58,880 nt of DNA, taken from Marinitoga litoralis. GTDB lineage: Bacteria > Thermotogota > Thermotogae > Petrotogales > Petrotogaceae. Positions 9,190-17,864 of the stretch are shown here, piece after piece (the stretch's first letter is position 1; each line of letters begins with the position of its first letter). The stretch covers positions 1 to 58,880 of the forward strand of contig NZ_JAFBDI010000013.1 of assembly GCF_016908145.1 (NCBI RefSeq), given 5' to 3'. The position numbers and the translations under genes are program-made. The notes beneath the pieces were generated by a model. That model was not told where the DNA came from. It ran no database searches and saw only the letters and a program-made list of their open reading frames with translations.

Positions 9190-10545
9190 TTAGAAAAGTT
9201 TTATTATATTATTTTTTCTAGAATCATCATTTTCGTCGAATTCATATTGTATATCTAATTTCACCAAATGATTTGATAAGTTTGAATACAAAAGTTCTAA
9301 AACAGTAGCTTTTGATTTAACAATTTGATATTCAAATAAATTATTTTTTTCAAAACTAATTTTAACAAAATCATCTTTTTCTATTATTTTTGCATTTTTT
9401 AATGCAAAATATAATCCTAAATCCATTTTATCTTTTTTATTTAATAATATTTCTAGCACTTTTGAAGTATATGTTTCCTGAATTGTTTCCGTTTTTTCTT
9501 CATATGAAATATTTATTTTATTTTCGTTCACATTATTTCTAACATTAGCAGCTATTAATAATATATTTATATCAAATAATATTTTCTTGTTTTCAGAATA
9601 TTTAATTTCTCTAAATAAATCAGAAAGTTTTTTAGCTATATATATATCTTTTTCTAAATCATTAGAGTTTTGAATTTCATTCATAATATATTCCAAAGTC
9701 TCTTCTAAAAAAGCTTCGACTTCTTTACCTTCATTAAAAATATCATTTGATATCTCTAATAATTTTTCTTTGTTATTATTTTTTAACGAATTAATAAAAT
9801 CAACAATATATTTTTCATCAAATAATCCCAAAATATTTATTACATCATCTTTTGTTATGTCATTATCAGTAAATTTCAATACTTGTTCTAATAAAGATAA
9901 TGCATCTCTTGCTCCACCTTTAGCTTTTCTTGCAATTATTTTAGCCGCTTCGGCACTTATCTTTCTATTTTCTTTTTCAGAGATATTAATTATATGTTTA
10001 GTAATTTCTTGTTCTGTAATATTTTTAAATTGTAATACTTGAGCTCTAGAAACTATAGTTTCTGGAACTTTTTCTAAATTTGTAGTTGCTAATATAAATA
10101 TAACATGTTCTGGAGGTTCTTCTAATGTTTTTAATAACGCATTAAAAGCTTCCTTTGTAAGCATATGAAATTCATCAATAATATATACTTTATATTTACC
10201 AGAAACAGGTCTAAAATTGGCAGCATCCCTTATTTTTCTAATTTCATCTATTCCTCTATTCGAAGCAGCATCCAATTCAATGACATCCATAAAACTTCCA
10301 TCGTTTATAGAAACGCAATTCTCACAAACATTACAAGGATTGTAATTTATAGGGTTTTTACAATTTAAAACTTTACTTAATATTCTAGCAGTAGTTGTTT
10401 TTCCAGTTCCTCTAGGCCCGGAAAATATATATGCATGAGAGATTTCTTTTTTTTCAATAGATTTTTGAAAATATTTTTTTATATGTTCTTGTCCTATTAA
10501 TTCATCAAAAGTTCCTGGTCTATATTTTCTATATAATGTGATCAT
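9190..10545 (-). CDS. dnaX: DNA polymerase III gamma/tau subunit
   Basis: Clamp-loader ATPase of the replicase. N-terminal YRKYRPGTFDELIGQEH, Walker A GPRGTGKTTTARIL near residue 45, a four-cysteine zinc module (CKNPINYNPCNVCENC), Walker B IIDEFHML, and sensor 1 ATTNLEKVP are all present. The 451 residues match a short tau or gamma-sized product; the C-terminal tau extension is small. No credible programmed frameshift site was seen near the gamma boundary (an A8 run occurs only near codon 30). An extended -10 (10584-10592) upstream suggests it heads the leftward gene run. Confidence 0.95.
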   Translation of the reverse strand: MITLYRKYRPGTFDELIGQEHIKKYFQKSIEKKEISHAYIFSGPRGTGKTTTARILSKVLNCKNPINYNPCNVCENCVSINDGSFMDVIELDAASNRGIDEIRKIRDAANFRPVSGKYKVYIIDEFHMLTKEAFNALLKTLEEPPEHVIFILATTNLEKVPETIVSRAQVLQFKNITEQEITKHIINISEKENRKISAEAAKIIARKAKGGARDALSLLEQVLKFTDNDITKDDVINILGLFDEKYIVDFINSLKNNNKEKLLEISNDIFNEGKEVEAFLEETLEYIMNEIQNSNDLEKDIYIAKKLSDLFREIKYSENKKILFDINILLIAANVRNNVNENKINISYEEKTETIQETYTSKVLEILLNKKDKMDLGLYFALKNAKIIEKDDFVKISFEKNNLFEYQIVKSKATVLELLYSNLSNHLVKLDIQYEFDENDDSRKNNIIKLF

Positions 10546-10583
10546 AATTTTCCTCCCGAAGAAATCGTGTATTATTCAAGATT

Positions 10584-10592
10584 ATTATATCA
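10584..10592 (-). promoter_or_regulatory. Extended -10 promoter for dnaX
   Basis: Minus-strand TGATATAAT, about 40 bases before the dnaX ATG and just downstream of the terminator of the preceding operon. No good -35 hexamer is at 17 bases, so recognition may rest on the TGn extension. Confidence 0.55.
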
Positions 10593-10608
10593 TATTATCA
10601 AAAAAAAA

Positions 10609-10632
10609 TAAAAGGGGATTCCTCCCCTTTTA
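10609..10632 (-). terminator. Intrinsic terminator of the signalling operon
   Basis: 10-bp stem containing AAAGGGGA/TCCCCTTT (10609-10618 with 10623-10632), loop of four, followed on the minus strand by eight or more T residues. It includes the TAA stop of the GAF-HD-GYP gene and separates that operon from dnaX. Confidence 0.9.
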
Positions 10633-11877
10633 TACATTAATAGTTTTTTCAAGAGCATTAATGACATTACAATCAAACTTAGTCGGGCAATCTTTTTTTA
10701 GCATATCAAAAACCTTTTCTTTAGGCCAAGGTTCTTTATATACTCTTTTAGCAGTTAATGCATCAAATATGTCTGCTACTGCCAATATCTTCCCAAATTC
10801 TGATATTTCATTATCCTTTTTATGATATGGATAACCAGAACCATCTAATTTTTCATGATGTTCTAATGCTCCTAACGGTATTTTTTTTGATAAAAAGTCA
10901 ATTTCCGATAAAAGTTCAGCTCCTATTATTGTATGAGATTGAATTATTTTATATTCTTCATCAGTCAATTTAGAAGGTTTATTTAAAATTTCATCTGGAA
11001 TGCCAATTTTACCAATATCATGTAATAAAGCCGATATTTCTAATTCTTCTAAAAGGGAATCATCATATCCTAAATTTTTTGCAATTTTAACAGCTAGATT
11101 TGAAACATTTTTTGAGTGAGTATGTGTATAATTATCCCTAATATCAATTGCAGTTGCAACAGCCAAAATAATTCCTTTAATTGTACTACTTAATTCTTCA
11201 TATACCTTAGCATTTATTAGTTTATTAGATATTAGCGATGAAAATAGTTCAATAATATTTTTATCTTCAATATTATAATCTCCATTTTTTTTATTCACAG
11301 CCTCTAATACACCAACAACTTCATTATTTAAAAATAATGGGGTTGCAATTAAATTTATTGTTTTATATTTTGCTTTTTCATCTGTACCTTTAAAATGAAA
11401 AGGATTATTTTCTGCATCATTAATAATTATAGTTTTTTTTGTTTTAAAACATTGGCCAGCTATAGAATTATCTATCGGAACATCAACAGTTTCTATATTA
11501 CCACTTGCACCCCCTGAAGTTATATAAAAGTTTAATACGTTTTTCTCTTCATTATATAATAGTATAGATGCTCCATCAGATTCCAATAATTCTCTTAATG
11601 ACTCTTCAGTCATTTTTAATACAGATTCCAATTTAAAATTACTAACTATAAGTTTTAAAATTTCCAATATATTTTTTTTGCTAAATTCAATTACTAAATT
11701 TTCATTTTCATACATCAGGTTTTTTAGTGTTAACAAATCTAAATCACTAAGCTCTTTACTTGAATAAATCTGAAAATCTTGAGAAACATCATATTTATAT
11801 TTATTTTCTTTACCTATTAAAACTCCGTCTTTAATAAATCCAGAAATCTTATATTCCTGAATTAAATTTTCTATCAT
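10630..11877 (-). CDS. GAF-domain HD-GYP protein, probable c-di-GMP phosphodiesterase
   Basis: Predicted cytoplasmic sensor-phosphodiesterase. Residues about 75-210 resemble a GAF domain (ILKLIVSNFKLESVL, then GASILLYNEEKNVLNFY and GVLEAVNKKNGDYN). The C-terminal half is an intact HD-GYP domain: HTHSKNVSNLA, the catalytic dyad HDIGK (His near 286), EHHEKLDGSGYP, and ADIFDALTAKRVYKEP. Family knowledge says intact HD-GYP domains hydrolyse c-di-GMP. I start at the ATG of MIENLI (AAAGGAG seven bases upstream), one base after the FecR gene stop; an ATG seven codons upstream overlaps that gene. It is the last gene of a five-gene signalling operon. Confidence 0.88.
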   Translation of the reverse strand: MIENLIQEYKISGFIKDGVLIGKENKYKYDVSQDFQIYSSKELSDLDLLTLKNLMYENENLVIEFSKKNILEILKLIVSNFKLESVLKMTEESLRELLESDGASILLYNEEKNVLNFYITSGGASGNIETVDVPIDNSIAGQCFKTKKTIIINDAENNPFHFKGTDEKAKYKTINLIATPLFLNNEVVGVLEAVNKKNGDYNIEDKNIIELFSSLISNKLINAKVYEELSSTIKGIILAVATAIDIRDNYTHTHSKNVSNLAVKIAKNLGYDDSLLEELEISALLHDIGKIGIPDEILNKPSKLTDEEYKIIQSHTIIGAELLSEIDFLSKKIPLGALEHHEKLDGSGYPYHKKDNEISEFGKILAVADIFDALTAKRVYKEPWPKEKVFDMLKKDCPTKFDCNVINALEKTINV

Positions 11878-11878
11878 A

Positions 11879-13993
11879 CTAAAACTCCTTTGTTTCAAAG
11901 TTAAGTGTATAAATAAATTTTTTGTCTCTCATATTATAACTTATTGAATATATAATCCCGGAATTTTCTAAAACGGGATAATATATAAATCCTTGAAGAT
12001 TTGCGTTTTCATTTAAGAATATATTATCTACTGTACTATCTTCCAAGAATCTATATTGAACATAATTAAACCCTGCTGTTAATTGTGGAAGTCCTCCAAT
12101 TGAAGGAACATTAACAGTCATTTGGCCATTTAAGATACTATCTCTATCTTCGCTAAATAATTTATTGTAATTAATTAATATATGTAAATATGGTGGAAGT
12201 GTAAATATACTTTTTCCTATTAATCCAAATGATGATTTAGATCCAAGATCCATATAAAAATTATTTGCTACATTATATTCATAATATGCATTCAAATATT
12301 CAATATTAAAACCATCAGAAATATAATTAAATCCAAACATAAATTGGAAATATGGTGGGAAATTCATAGTTGGACCTGCTAGAAATCCGTATACTGTAGA
12401 TCCATCTTTAGTTAATACAACATCTGTTTCAAGCCCCAATCTAAAGAATAGTATATCTTTATATACTGTAGCTAAGTATGCTTGGCTAATTTCATTTATA
12501 TTTGTAGCTTCATTAGTATTTAATATTGCAGTAATTTCTGTATTAAACAATCCAAAATCAGCATCAATATAACCAAAGAAAATATCTGAAGATTTGCTAA
12601 ATCCAAAAGGAACAAATGAAAGAATTTCATATGGCAAATGAACACCAATCTTAAATTTATTTAATCTTATTTCAGTATCAAATACTCTAGAATATGGTAC
12701 ATAATAATTATTCATAAATAATCCTAATCCCTTTGTATATGAAGGACTAATACCGTATCTAATATAAAATGCTGGAAAATCTAATTTTAAATAATTTATA
12801 GATAATGCACTTAATATATTTTCTGATGGTGAAGCATCTTCGCTAGGTAAGCCATAAAATAATGGACTGTCAATATTCTCTTGATAAGCATTAAATCCTA
12901 TACCTATACCTACAGGACCAATATCAAAACTAGGTGCAAATGAATATACTAAATAGCTATTAGCTCCTTTATTTTGTTTTCCAAAAGATATATTACCTAT
13001 ATTAGCTTTTGTTTGTCCTTCTTCAGCAGGTGCTTGCGTTTCTTTTGTTTCTTTTGTTGGTTGTTCTTCAGTAGCAGCTCCAGGTTCCTCTGGTGTTTCT
13101 TCAGGAATAATTTCATTTTCATATTGTTCTAATGGTTTATCTAGATTTTGAATTTGAGGTTTTACTTGTGCAGGAGAATAATTAAACATATTACCTGCAG
13201 TTACTGGGAATAATTGATTATTAACCATAGTATATACTGTTCCTTCAAAAGTTCTAATTTTTGCAGTTTCTCCACTTTTTTCAAATCCAAACTCAGTCCC
13301 TCTAACTCCAGCAACTACAGAACCTGAGCCAACTAAATATTTAGATCCAGGTGCAAGAATTTCTTTAATTTTATTTACAGTTGCTCCTTTTTTTAACTCG
13401 TACTCGATATCTATATCTCCATTCTCATCTGCTCTTAAACGCTTTAAAAATAATTGTGTTTCAGAAGAAACTTTAATTTCAATATTTAAGTTAGGTTCTT
13501 TTAAGTGTACAAAACCATCTTTCAAAGTTAATAATTCTGATCCTTCTTGTATAATAGTTTCATTACTTAAAGAATCCCAAATATCTGATTCCGGCTCTTT
13601 ATATAATACATTTCCTCTTTTTTCCAAAATAATTAAAGTTGTTTTTTCCACATCTAATGCCTTTTCAATAATATTAATCTTTACTATCTTTTCTACATTC
13701 ATTTCTTCATTATAGAACGTAATTATAGATTCTCCTGGTATCCAAGGAGCTAAAAATTTTATTTGTGCTTCACCATTAATTAATTCAATTCCATCAAACA
13801 AAATAAATGGATCATCGAATCCACCTGCAGATACATCTACATTTAAATGGGTTAATGTAGCCCAATCCGAGGATATTAAAATATTAGTTTCACTACCTAC
13901 AATTAAAGAACTACTTTCTAATGTAATTGACAAATTTGCAAAAATAGCTAAAGTTGTAATTAAAAACAATATAATTGATAATTTTTTATACAT
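11879..13993 (-). CDS. FecR-domain envelope protein with C-terminal beta-barrel-like region
   Basis: Secreted envelope protein of 704 residues. A signal peptide (about 1-18, YKKLSIILFLITTLAIFA) leads into an Ig-like segment (20-115). A FecR-type domain follows at about 130-270, seen as ELKKGATVNKIKEILAPGSK and VVAGVRGTEFGFEKSGETAK. Residues about 285-325 are a Pro/Glu/Thr linker (EETPEEPGAATEEQP). The last 370 residues have alternating, aromatic-rich strands (IGIGFNAYQ, FFRLGLETDV, FQFMFGFNYISDGFNIEY), like an outer-membrane or toga barrel. No lipobox is present. FecR domains commonly sense or transmit in the periplasm; a FecR-barrel fusion next to a CHASE2 cyclase is inferred to be the sensory partner. 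The barrel is a judgement from pattern only. Confidence 0.75.
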   Translation of the reverse strand: MYKKLSIILFLITTLAIFANLSITLESSSLIVGSETNILISSDWATLTHLNVDVSAGGFDDPFILFDGIELINGEAQIKFLAPWIPGESIITFYNEEMNVEKIVKINIIEKALDVEKTTLIILEKRGNVLYKEPESDIWDSLSNETIIQEGSELLTLKDGFVHLKEPNLNIEIKVSSETQLFLKRLRADENGDIDIEYELKKGATVNKIKEILAPGSKYLVGSGSVVAGVRGTEFGFEKSGETAKIRTFEGTVYTMVNNQLFPVTAGNMFNYSPAQVKPQIQNLDKPLEQYENEIIPEETPEEPGAATEEQPTKETKETQAPAEEGQTKANIGNISFGKQNKGANSYLVYSFAPSFDIGPVGIGIGFNAYQENIDSPLFYGLPSEDASPSENILSALSINYLKLDFPAFYIRYGISPSYTKGLGLFMNNYYVPYSRVFDTEIRLNKFKIGVHLPYEILSFVPFGFSKSSDIFFGYIDADFGLFNTEITAILNTNEATNINEISQAYLATVYKDILFFRLGLETDVVLTKDGSTVYGFLAGPTMNFPPYFQFMFGFNYISDGFNIEYLNAYYEYNVANNFYMDLGSKSSFGLIGKSIFTLPPYLHILINYNKLFSEDRDSILNGQMTVNVPSIGGLPQLTAGFNYVQYRFLEDSTVDNIFLNENANLQGFIYYPVLENSGIIYSISYNMRDKKFIYTLNFETKEF

Positions 13994-13997
13994 AACC

Positions 13998-14651
13998 TCA
14001 CCTCCAAATAGTTAAATAAGTAATAATAATGCTTAAAGATAATGGGCCTAATTCAGATTTTGAATTAAATTCCTCTTTTTTATAAAATATAACAATTGAA
14101 ATAAATACAAAAACAAAAGAAAAAATTAAAAATAATATATCGCTATAATATTTTATAAATGGTAAAGAAAACCTAAAAACATAGCCTAAATAATCCCTTT
14201 TATATGGTTTTGAAAATCCATCAATCATGTAAAATAATAAACTTATGAAATATGCATTTAATAATCCTATTGCAAACAATTTCGTGTATTCAAAACTAAT
14301 AAACATATTTTCAGGTTTATACATTAAAGAAATTAATATTAACGATGAAAAATGCATAACCTGATCTAGAATATAATATGTATGGGAATTAAATGCTTTT
14401 TTTGTTCTGTTTTTAAATTTAATAGTGTCTATAAGCAAATGAATAAAAGTTAATAATAAGATCAAATTCAAATTATAAATACTAAGAGATGATGGAATCA
14501 ATAGCAAAAACATAGATAAAAAGATAATAAAAATGTGTAACATTAGAACTTTAACCTTTGAATTTTTATACTTTGCAATATAAGAAGTTTGAAAAACATA
14601 ATCTCCTATAAGATGGGTAAGTAAAAAATAATAAAATACTTCTTCATTCAT
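13998..14651 (-). CDS. DUF3307 integral membrane protein
   Basis: Membrane protein of 217 residues matching the DUF3307 pattern: N-terminal FYYFLLTHLIGDYVFQTSYI with conserved His and Asp, then LLTFIHLLIDTIKF and a helix carrying YILDQVMH. About six membrane segments are visible. Function is unknown in the family. It overlaps the end of the degenerate HD-GYP gene by 8 bases and ends 4 bases before the FecR gene, so it is translationally embedded in the signalling operon and may be a membrane component of that system. Confidence 0.8.
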   Translation of the reverse strand: MNEEVFYYFLLTHLIGDYVFQTSYIAKYKNSKVKVLMLHIFIIFLSMFLLLIPSSLSIYNLNLILLLTFIHLLIDTIKFKNRTKKAFNSHTYYILDQVMHFSSLILISLMYKPENMFISFEYTKLFAIGLLNAYFISLLFYMIDGFSKPYKRDYLGYVFRFSLPFIKYYSDILFLIFSFVFVFISIVIFYKKEEFNSKSELGPLSLSIIITYLTIWR

Positions 14652-15807
14652 TTTCTATCACCTCTTTTAAAACACTTACTAAAATAGGGTTAAAAAAAAC
14701 TCCACTATAACTATCCATTAATTCTAATACTTTTTGTTTAGGTAATTTATTTCTATACGGTTTATCTTCTAACAAAGCATAATATACATCTAATAATCCT
14801 ATTATCTGAGCCAATAAAGGTATTTCATCTCCTTTCAAACCTTCCGGATATCCTTCACCATTCCACTTTTCATGATGATAAAGGACAATTTCTTTTACTT
14901 CTTTAGGTATTGTAGGAATTTTACTGACTAACTCATATCCATTCACAACATGTTTTTTTATTATTTCCATCTCTTCTTTAGTTAGTTCATCTTTTTTACT
15001 TAATATTCTTTCTGGAATTCCTATTTTTCCAATATCAAATATCTTACTTCCAAATTTCAAATTTTTTAAATCTTTTTTTTCTAAAGATAGCTTCTCTCCA
15101 ATTATTAAAGCCGTTTTCTCAATATTTTCATTATGCTCCTCTGCGCCAGGATTTCTTTTTTCAAGAATTTTACTTAAGACATTTAATGATTTATCCAATA
15201 TTATATTAAATTTATTTTCTAAAATAGAGTTTTCAATATTCTTATTTATATAATCTTTAGTTTTTTTGAGAATAGCATAATCAAATAGATCGAATCCATT
15301 ATTTCTATACATTAGAAAAAGACCTATATTATTATTTTCAAAAAATATTGGTAAATAAATTTTATTATTTAAACAGAGAATTTTATTTGATTTAAATTCC
15401 ATCTTCATAAAAGGAATCCTTTGAATCAAATTAAATTCTGGATTTATATAAAAATTTATTTCATCTAACTTAAAGATATCTTTTAATATTTTTTTTAAGT
15501 TAATAATGTTTTCTACAAAATTTATATTCGGATATACATTTGAAAGGAAATTATATATATTTCCCTCAAAATTATTTTCATAAACGTCATTTTTTTTCTT
15601 AATAATTTTATCAAGACTGAGCAAATAATTTTCATTTATTTCTTCATAAAAAAATATTTCAACATCGAATTTTCCTTTATATTTTACATTTATAATTTCA
15701 TCTTTTTTATTTGATACATTATTGAACACTTGATTATTTATTTTAATAATATATTCATAATTTAATTTTTTTAATATATTTATGTTTTCTAATAATAATT
15801 CATCCAT
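14644..15807 (-). CDS. Degenerate HD-GYP domain protein
   Basis: 387 residues; the N-terminal 190 residues match nothing I recognise (a few beta-alpha segments, GAF-like at best). The C-terminal HD-GYP domain keeps the first histidine region (GAEEHNENIEKTAL), YHHEKWNGEGYPEGLKGDE and LLDVYYALLEDKPYR. The core dyad, however, reads IFDIGK: the metal-binding His of HD is Phe (about residue 257). The enzyme is therefore probably inactive or altered, perhaps a c-di-GMP-binding or scaffold protein. It starts 5 bases after the CHASE2 cyclase stop with AAGGAGTAG upstream, and overlaps DUF3307. An intact HD-GYP protein is encoded in the same operon. Confidence 0.82.
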   Translation of the reverse strand: MDELLLENINILKKLNYEYIIKINNQVFNNVSNKKDEIINVKYKGKFDVEIFFYEEINENYLLSLDKIIKKKNDVYENNFEGNIYNFLSNVYPNINFVENIINLKKILKDIFKLDEINFYINPEFNLIQRIPFMKMEFKSNKILCLNNKIYLPIFFENNNIGLFLMYRNNGFDLFDYAILKKTKDYINKNIENSILENKFNIILDKSLNVLSKILEKRNPGAEEHNENIEKTALIIGEKLSLEKKDLKNLKFGSKIFDIGKIGIPERILSKKDELTKEEMEIIKKHVVNGYELVSKIPTIPKEVKEIVLYHHEKWNGEGYPEGLKGDEIPLLAQIIGLLDVYYALLEDKPYRNKLPKQKVLELMDSYSGVFFNPILVSVLKEVIENE

Positions 15808-15812
15808 AATAT

Positions 15813-17792
15813 CTACTCCTTTATCTTATATAATTTTAATGGTAGCTCTTTACCTTTAACTTTAAAATCTCCAATATATTCGAATGAATATTTCGAAGAC
15901 CTTTTTACTATTTCTTCCGTTACTATTAGCCACTCATTCAAATCTCTTGTTAAATGCTCTATCCTTGAAGTAGTATTTACTGTATCTCCAATACATGTAT
16001 AATCCATTCTAAAATCTGCCCCTATATTCCCTATAACAACCTCTCCATAATGCATACCTATTCCAGCATTTATTTCAAAGTCAAACCCCATTTTTTTTAA
16101 TTCAACATTTATTTCTTTGATTTTTTTTCGCATATCTAATGCACATGATATTGCCCTATCAATCTCATCACCAAACTCAATAGGAGCACCAAAAATAGCC
16201 ATTATTAAATCACCAATAAATTTATCTATTGTACCATAATATTTATTTCTAATTATATCTGCCATTTGAGATAAATAATAATTCAAGAATTTTACAACTT
16301 CTTCTGGAGATAATTTTTCTGATTTTTCTGTAAATCCTACAATATCTGACATAATAATAACTACATCTTTTTTCTCTCCACCTAATTCTGTTTTTCCTTG
16401 TTCCAAAAGCATTTGTGCAACATAATCAGGAACATATTTGAAGAAAAATGATTTTATTTTCTTTTTTTCTTTTGATTCTTTAAGAACTGCTTGTGCTGTA
16501 TCAACTGTAGATATTATTAAAGAAGATAATAATGGATAAAAAGTATCTATCCATATATTATTTTTAAACATATAATATGATATGAAAATATATATTACTG
16601 GTATTGAAAAAGAAAATAATTTAACAGTAATTTTATTGAATAAAGAGAAGATTAAAGATAATGAAAGCAAAAATAAGAGAATGATTACTGAATAAAAAAA
16701 GTTAATCCTTTGAATTTTATCCTTAGTTATTAAATTTTGTACAGCTGTTGCATGTAAATATACTCCTGGTTCATTGTTTGAAAATGGAGTAATTCGTAAA
16801 TCATATAAACCTTTTGCTGTAGCTGAATAACCTAAAATTGCAACTTTATCTTTAAAATCATAATTATCATATTTGTTACTATAGACTAAATCATAAAATG
16901 AAATAGTATCAAAAATATTTTCGCCTTTTCCATAAAAATTTAATAAATAAAACCCATTTTTATCTGTATTAATTTTTTCATTCTCAATTTCAATAGAATA
17001 GGTTTTTGGATCAAAAACAAAATCCAATGGCGAATAATCTTTATAAAATGCATATAATATTAAATCCATATGAGGGAATAATCCTGTACTAAAACCATTA
17101 TCATGAGACCAAGTTTCTTTAAAAATCAACGGTATGCTTCTCGCAACCCCATCAGGATCCAATTGCCCAATTTCATATGTAGAAGCTGGAACTAATGAAG
17201 AAAAATCAACAATAGGAGGTATTATTTTATACGCAGTTAGTGGGAAAAACAAAGGTAGATATTCAGGATTTTTTATTTTAAAAGAATAATTTAAATAAAA
17301 CTTATTATTTTCAAGATTTTCTTTAAATTGTTGGTTATAAAAATCATAGTTTTTTTTATCAACTAAAAGATAAGTACCTAATACTGTTTTATAAAATCTT
17401 CTTAATATAGCTGATAATAAAATATCGTCCTTAGACTTTCCATTCTCCATTATATTACTCTCAGAAGGAGTTGTAAAAGAAACATCAAAACCTATAGTTT
17501 TAATTCCTAATTTAAATAATTTAGTTATCATTCTAGCGTAATGTTCCCTATTCCACGGCCATTCATCATTAAAATTGATTGACATATTAATTAATGAATT
17601 TTCATCTATTGCTATAACTACAACATCAGATTTTATTTTTTTCTCACCTCTAATTCTATATCTCAAATCAAAGGTTTTCAATTCAAATATTTCAATCCAA
17701 GGATTGTTTAATAAATAAGTTATTATATATATGGATATAAATAAAATATAAAGAAAATGACTAACTTTTAAATTTTTTATAAATTTTCTCAT
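15813..17792 (-). CDS. CHASE2-domain class III adenylate cyclase
   Basis: Membrane receptor cyclase, 659 residues. A short N-terminal membrane helix (about 12-28) is followed by an extracytoplasmic CHASE2 sensor (about 35-345; FDLRYRIRGEKK, VVVIAIDENSL, GFDVSFTTPS, AILGYSATAKGLYDLR). Three membrane helices follow at about 358-430, then a class III cyclase domain. Catalytic features: metal Asp in MSDIVGFTEK (about 482), second metal Asp in IDKFIGDLIMAIFGAP, and DYTCIGDTVNTTSRIE with the Asp typical of adenine selectivity and the transition-state Asn/Arg. The product is thus inferred to be cAMP. It is the first gene of the five-gene operon, with GGTG five bases before the ATG. Confidence 0.9.
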   Translation of the reverse strand: MRKFIKNLKVSHFLYILFISIYIITYLLNNPWIEIFELKTFDLRYRIRGEKKIKSDVVVIAIDENSLINMSINFNDEWPWNREHYARMITKLFKLGIKTIGFDVSFTTPSESNIMENGKSKDDILLSAILRRFYKTVLGTYLLVDKKNYDFYNQQFKENLENNKFYLNYSFKIKNPEYLPLFFPLTAYKIIPPIVDFSSLVPASTYEIGQLDPDGVARSIPLIFKETWSHDNGFSTGLFPHMDLILYAFYKDYSPLDFVFDPKTYSIEIENEKINTDKNGFYLLNFYGKGENIFDTISFYDLVYSNKYDNYDFKDKVAILGYSATAKGLYDLRITPFSNNEPGVYLHATAVQNLITKDKIQRINFFYSVIILLFLLSLSLIFSLFNKITVKLFSFSIPVIYIFISYYMFKNNIWIDTFYPLLSSLIISTVDTAQAVLKESKEKKKIKSFFFKYVPDYVAQMLLEQGKTELGGEKKDVVIIMSDIVGFTEKSEKLSPEEVVKFLNYYLSQMADIIRNKYYGTIDKFIGDLIMAIFGAPIEFGDEIDRAISCALDMRKKIKEINVELKKMGFDFEINAGIGMHYGEVVIGNIGADFRMDYTCIGDTVNTTSRIEHLTRDLNEWLIVTEEIVKRSSKYSFEYIGDFKVKGKELPLKLYKIKE

Positions 17793-17808
17793 ACTATCAC
17801 CTAAATAT

Positions 17809-17817
17809 ATTATAACA
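17809..17817 (-). promoter_or_regulatory. Extended -10 promoter of the signalling operon
   Basis: Minus-strand TGTTATAAT. The expected start of transcription is only about ten bases before the cyclase ATG, so the SD (TAGGTGAT) would sit at the very 5' end of the mRNA. The chemoreceptor terminator lies immediately upstream. Confidence 0.55.
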
Positions 17818-17832
17818 TATTTTATAAAAAAT

Positions 17833-17855
17833 AAACCCCACCCTTGGTGGAGTTT
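17833..17855 (-). terminator. Intrinsic terminator after the chemoreceptor gene
   Basis: Minus-strand hairpin AAACTCCACC-aag-GGTGGGGTTT (10 positions, one G-T pair), followed by ATTTTTTAT. It separates the chemoreceptor from the cyclase operon. Confidence 0.85.
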
Positions 17856-17864
17856 ATCATAATA

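Noticed and set aside
9190-10545. Programmed frameshift in dnaX
   Set aside because: The only long A-run (A8) is near codon 30, inside the ATPase domain; no slippery site with a stem-loop near the gamma boundary.
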